DNA of 8,281 nt. Origin: Nitrospirota bacterium. GTDB taxonomy: Bacteria; Nitrospirota; Thermodesulfovibrionia; UBA6902. Below the pieces are notes generated by a model. It worked only from the letters and a program-made list of their open reading frames with translations. It searched no databases and was not told where the DNA came from. Location of the stretch: positions 1-8,281 of the forward strand of contig WFVK01000248.1 in NCBI GenBank assembly GCA_015491705.1, in the 5' to 3' direction. Positions 6,986-8,281 of this stretch are shown here, piece by piece (within the stretch, counting starts at the first letter, position 1; each line of letters begins with the position of its first letter). Made by a program: the position numbers and the translations under genes.

Positions 6986-7069
6986 TGCAACTCAATTTGC
7001 CTTGCAGTTGCATAAAACCATTGCCGGCGGGCTCTCCCGCCTCTTTATGCAACTTAACGATTTACCTTG
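6986..7069 (-). promoter_or_regulatory. structured leader with competing hairpins before the glycosyltransferase
   Basis: On the minus strand, AGTTGCATAAA (7054-7044) pairs perfectly over 11 bp with TTTATGCAACT (7016-7006). This encloses a second perfect 6-bp GC hairpin, GGCGGG-AGAG-CCCGCC (7041-7026). The TGCAACT arm (7012-7006) can instead pair over 7 bp with a second AGTTGCA at 6992-6986, two nucleotides before the Shine-Dalgarno sequence. Both AGTTGCA copies belong to a direct repeat (7069-7048 and 7004-6986), CAAGGYAAATYG then AGTTGCA. The layout is like an attenuator or riboswitch, but no known riboswitch class was recognised; it could also be a DNA-binding array. Confidence 0.45.
6997..7017 (-). 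repeat. 21-bp intergenic repeat, copy B (glycosyltransferase leader)
   Basis: TTTTATGCAACTG followed by CAAGGCAA on the minus strand matches 3885-3905 at 19 of 21 positions. This copy supplies the central arm shared by both possible hairpins of the leader, whereas no upstream AGTTGCA partner was found near copy A. Confidence 0.6.
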
Positions 7070-7075
7070 TTTCAT

Positions 7076-8281
7076 TTATCCCGCAGCGGGCAGGGTTATC
7101 CGGAATACGGCCCCCCGGCCTTCCGTGCTGTCCACATCTATGCTGCCGCCGTGAGAGACTATGATCTTCTGGACAAGCGCAAGTCCGAACCCTGTACCGT
7201 TTTCCTTCGTGGAAAAAAACGGAAGGAATATCTTCTGCCTTATGTCCTCGGCGATGCCGCAGCCCGTGTCCCGGATATTTATCTCAGCTTTATTGTCCGG
7301 GCATGACAGTTCTATGTCGAGGTCGCCGCCTCCGGGCATGGCCTCCACGGCATTGATAAAAAGGTTGGCAAACGCCTGTCTCAGGAGCACTGCATCCGCC
7401 TCGACATCGACCTGTCCGTGAGCACGTACCGAAACCCTGATTGCATTATTGCCGCCTGCAACGGAAGCCGCGGTTTCTTCTATCATTTTATTCAAATCAA
7501 TACGGTCCGTGTTAAGCACAGAGGGTTTTGCAAAGGCAAGAAGCTCGGAAATGATCCTGTCCATGTGGCTGATCTCGGCTATAATCGCATCCATCGTACC
7601 CCTGTGGGAGGGCTCCAGTTTTTTGCTCAGGAGCTTTGCATAACCCGATATTACGGACATCGAATTCCTCAGTTCATGGGAAATGCCCGCGGACATCTCT
7701 CCGAGCTGGCTGAGCCTCTGTCTGAGCTCCACCTGCGCCTGAAGCGCCTTGATATCCGTTAAATCCGTAAAAATGAATATAAGGCCGATCTTTTCCCCCC
7801 TTGCATTTTTCAACTGCGATGTGGTGATGCCGAGCCATATGTGTCTCTGGTCGGTGGTAATATACTGGTATTCGCACCTGTTGACCGTCTTGTTCTCTTC
7901 AGTGAGTTTGGTCAACGGCTCCCTGAAGACCTGATTGAAATGCCTGCCGATCACATCCCTTGCGTTTAAGCGCAGTATATGCTCGGCCGCCTGGTTTATG
8001 CTTTTGATCTTCATACCGTTATCGACGCTTATAACACCGCTTGGGACGCTCTGAAGAATATGGTCGTTATAGGCCTCTATACGGCCCGCCTTTTCCTCTG
8101 CAAACGCCTTTAATTTTTCAAGCTCCTTTTCCTTTTCCTTGAGCTTTGCAACAAGCTCATGGAAGGTGTCTACAACAAAACCGACTTCAGAGCTTCTCTC
8201 GCTGCTCCGAGATGTCCTGAGTATCTTTTTCTGTTTAACAATATAACTCCTTATCAATATGATAAATGCCGCAATGATTAA
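7076..8281 (-). CDS. PAS-containing sensor histidine kinase, N-terminus cut by window edge
   Basis: The frame is open through the right edge, giving 401 codons in the window. A TTG at 8255-8257 is the only nearby candidate start, but the eight codons before it read LIIAAFII, the end of a probable transmembrane helix, so the true start and a likely sensor region lie outside. Counting from that TTG as residue 1: a charged coiled coil spans about 33-65 (KLKEKEKELEKLK), and a PAS domain spans about 66-170 (SVPSGVISVDN to FIFTDLTDIK). The HisKA H-box is GISHELRNSM with phospho-acceptor H194. The ATPase follows, with the N-box around N302 (LFINAVEAMP), DTGCGI at 330-335, PFFSTK at 347-352 and GTGFGLAL at 354-361. 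Every catalytic box is intact and there is no attached receiver. It probably autophosphorylates at the membrane and passes phosphate to a separate regulator, possibly the CheY-like protein two genes on. Confidence 0.92.
   Translation of the reverse strand, partial: LIIAAFIILIRSYIVKQKKILRTSRSSERSSEVGFVVDTFHELVAKLKEKEKELEKLKAFAEEKAGRIEAYNDHILQSVPSGVISVDNGMKIKSINQAAEHILRLNARDVIGRHFNQVFREPLTKLTEENKTVNRCEYQYITTDQRHIWLGITTSQLKNARGEKIGLIFIFTDLTDIKALQAQVELRQRLSQLGEMSAGISHELRNSMSVISGYAKLLSKKLEPSHRGTMDAIIAEISHMDRIISELLAFAKPSVLNTDRIDLNKMIEETAASVAGGNNAIRVSVRAHGQVDVEADAVLLRQAFANLFINAVEAMPGGGDLDIELSCPDNKAEINIRDTGCGIAEDIRQKIFLPFFSTKENGTGFGLALVQKIIVSHGGSIDVDSTEGRGAVFRITLPAAG

Noticed and set aside
7021..7045. 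GC hairpin 7026-7041 as a simple terminator of the kinase gene
   Set aside because: The short T-run follows only after nine non-T bases and belongs to a longer 11-bp stem, so a structured leader explains the sequence better; partial termination is not excluded.

Overview
All six genes in this window lie on the minus strand, so transcription runs from high to low coordinates. The cluster combines cyclic-dinucleotide signalling, two-component signalling and a glycosyltransferase, followed by a DNA-repair-type nuclease gene. In transcription order they are: (1) a membrane-anchored PAS histidine kinase, cut by the right edge; (2) a GT81/GT78-like glycosyltransferase; (3) a stand-alone CheY-like receiver; (4) and (5) two tandem DUF3391 + HD-GYP phosphodiesterases that are full-length paralogues; (6) a large AddB-like (RecB-family) helicase-fold/PD-(D/E)XK nuclease, cut by the left edge. 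The long plus-strand reading frames are antisense shadows of these genes. Both edge genes run off the window, so neither has both a start and a stop inside it.

The organism is a bacterium of moderately high GC. Two-component proteins and DUF3391 HD-GYP proteins beside an AddB-like nuclease and a GT81-like enzyme would suit a Gram-negative environmental lineage such as Nitrospirota or a former deltaproteobacterial group. This is inference from gene style; nothing in the window fixes the taxonomy.

Layout: 7076-8281 kinase; 6971-7075 structured leader; 5669-6970 glycosyltransferase; 13-nt gap; 5293-5655 receiver; 5143-5292 intergenic region with a sigma28/FliA-like promoter; 3937-5142 HD-GYP 2; 3828-3936 intergenic region with a possible terminator, a repeat shared with the glycosyltransferase leader and a weaker sigma28-like site; 2616-3827 HD-GYP 1; 2441-2615 intergenic region with a 19-bp palindrome; 1-2440 nuclease. 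No gene-free stretch exceeds 175 bases.

Working model (inference): the kinase signals through the small receiver or another regulator. The two HD-GYP enzymes lower a cyclic dinucleotide, probably c-di-GMP, as part of a motility programme, as the FliA-like promoter suggests. The glycosyltransferase is translationally close to the receiver and is preceded by an RNA leader with mutually exclusive hairpins. The nuclease gene is probably a separate transcription unit.
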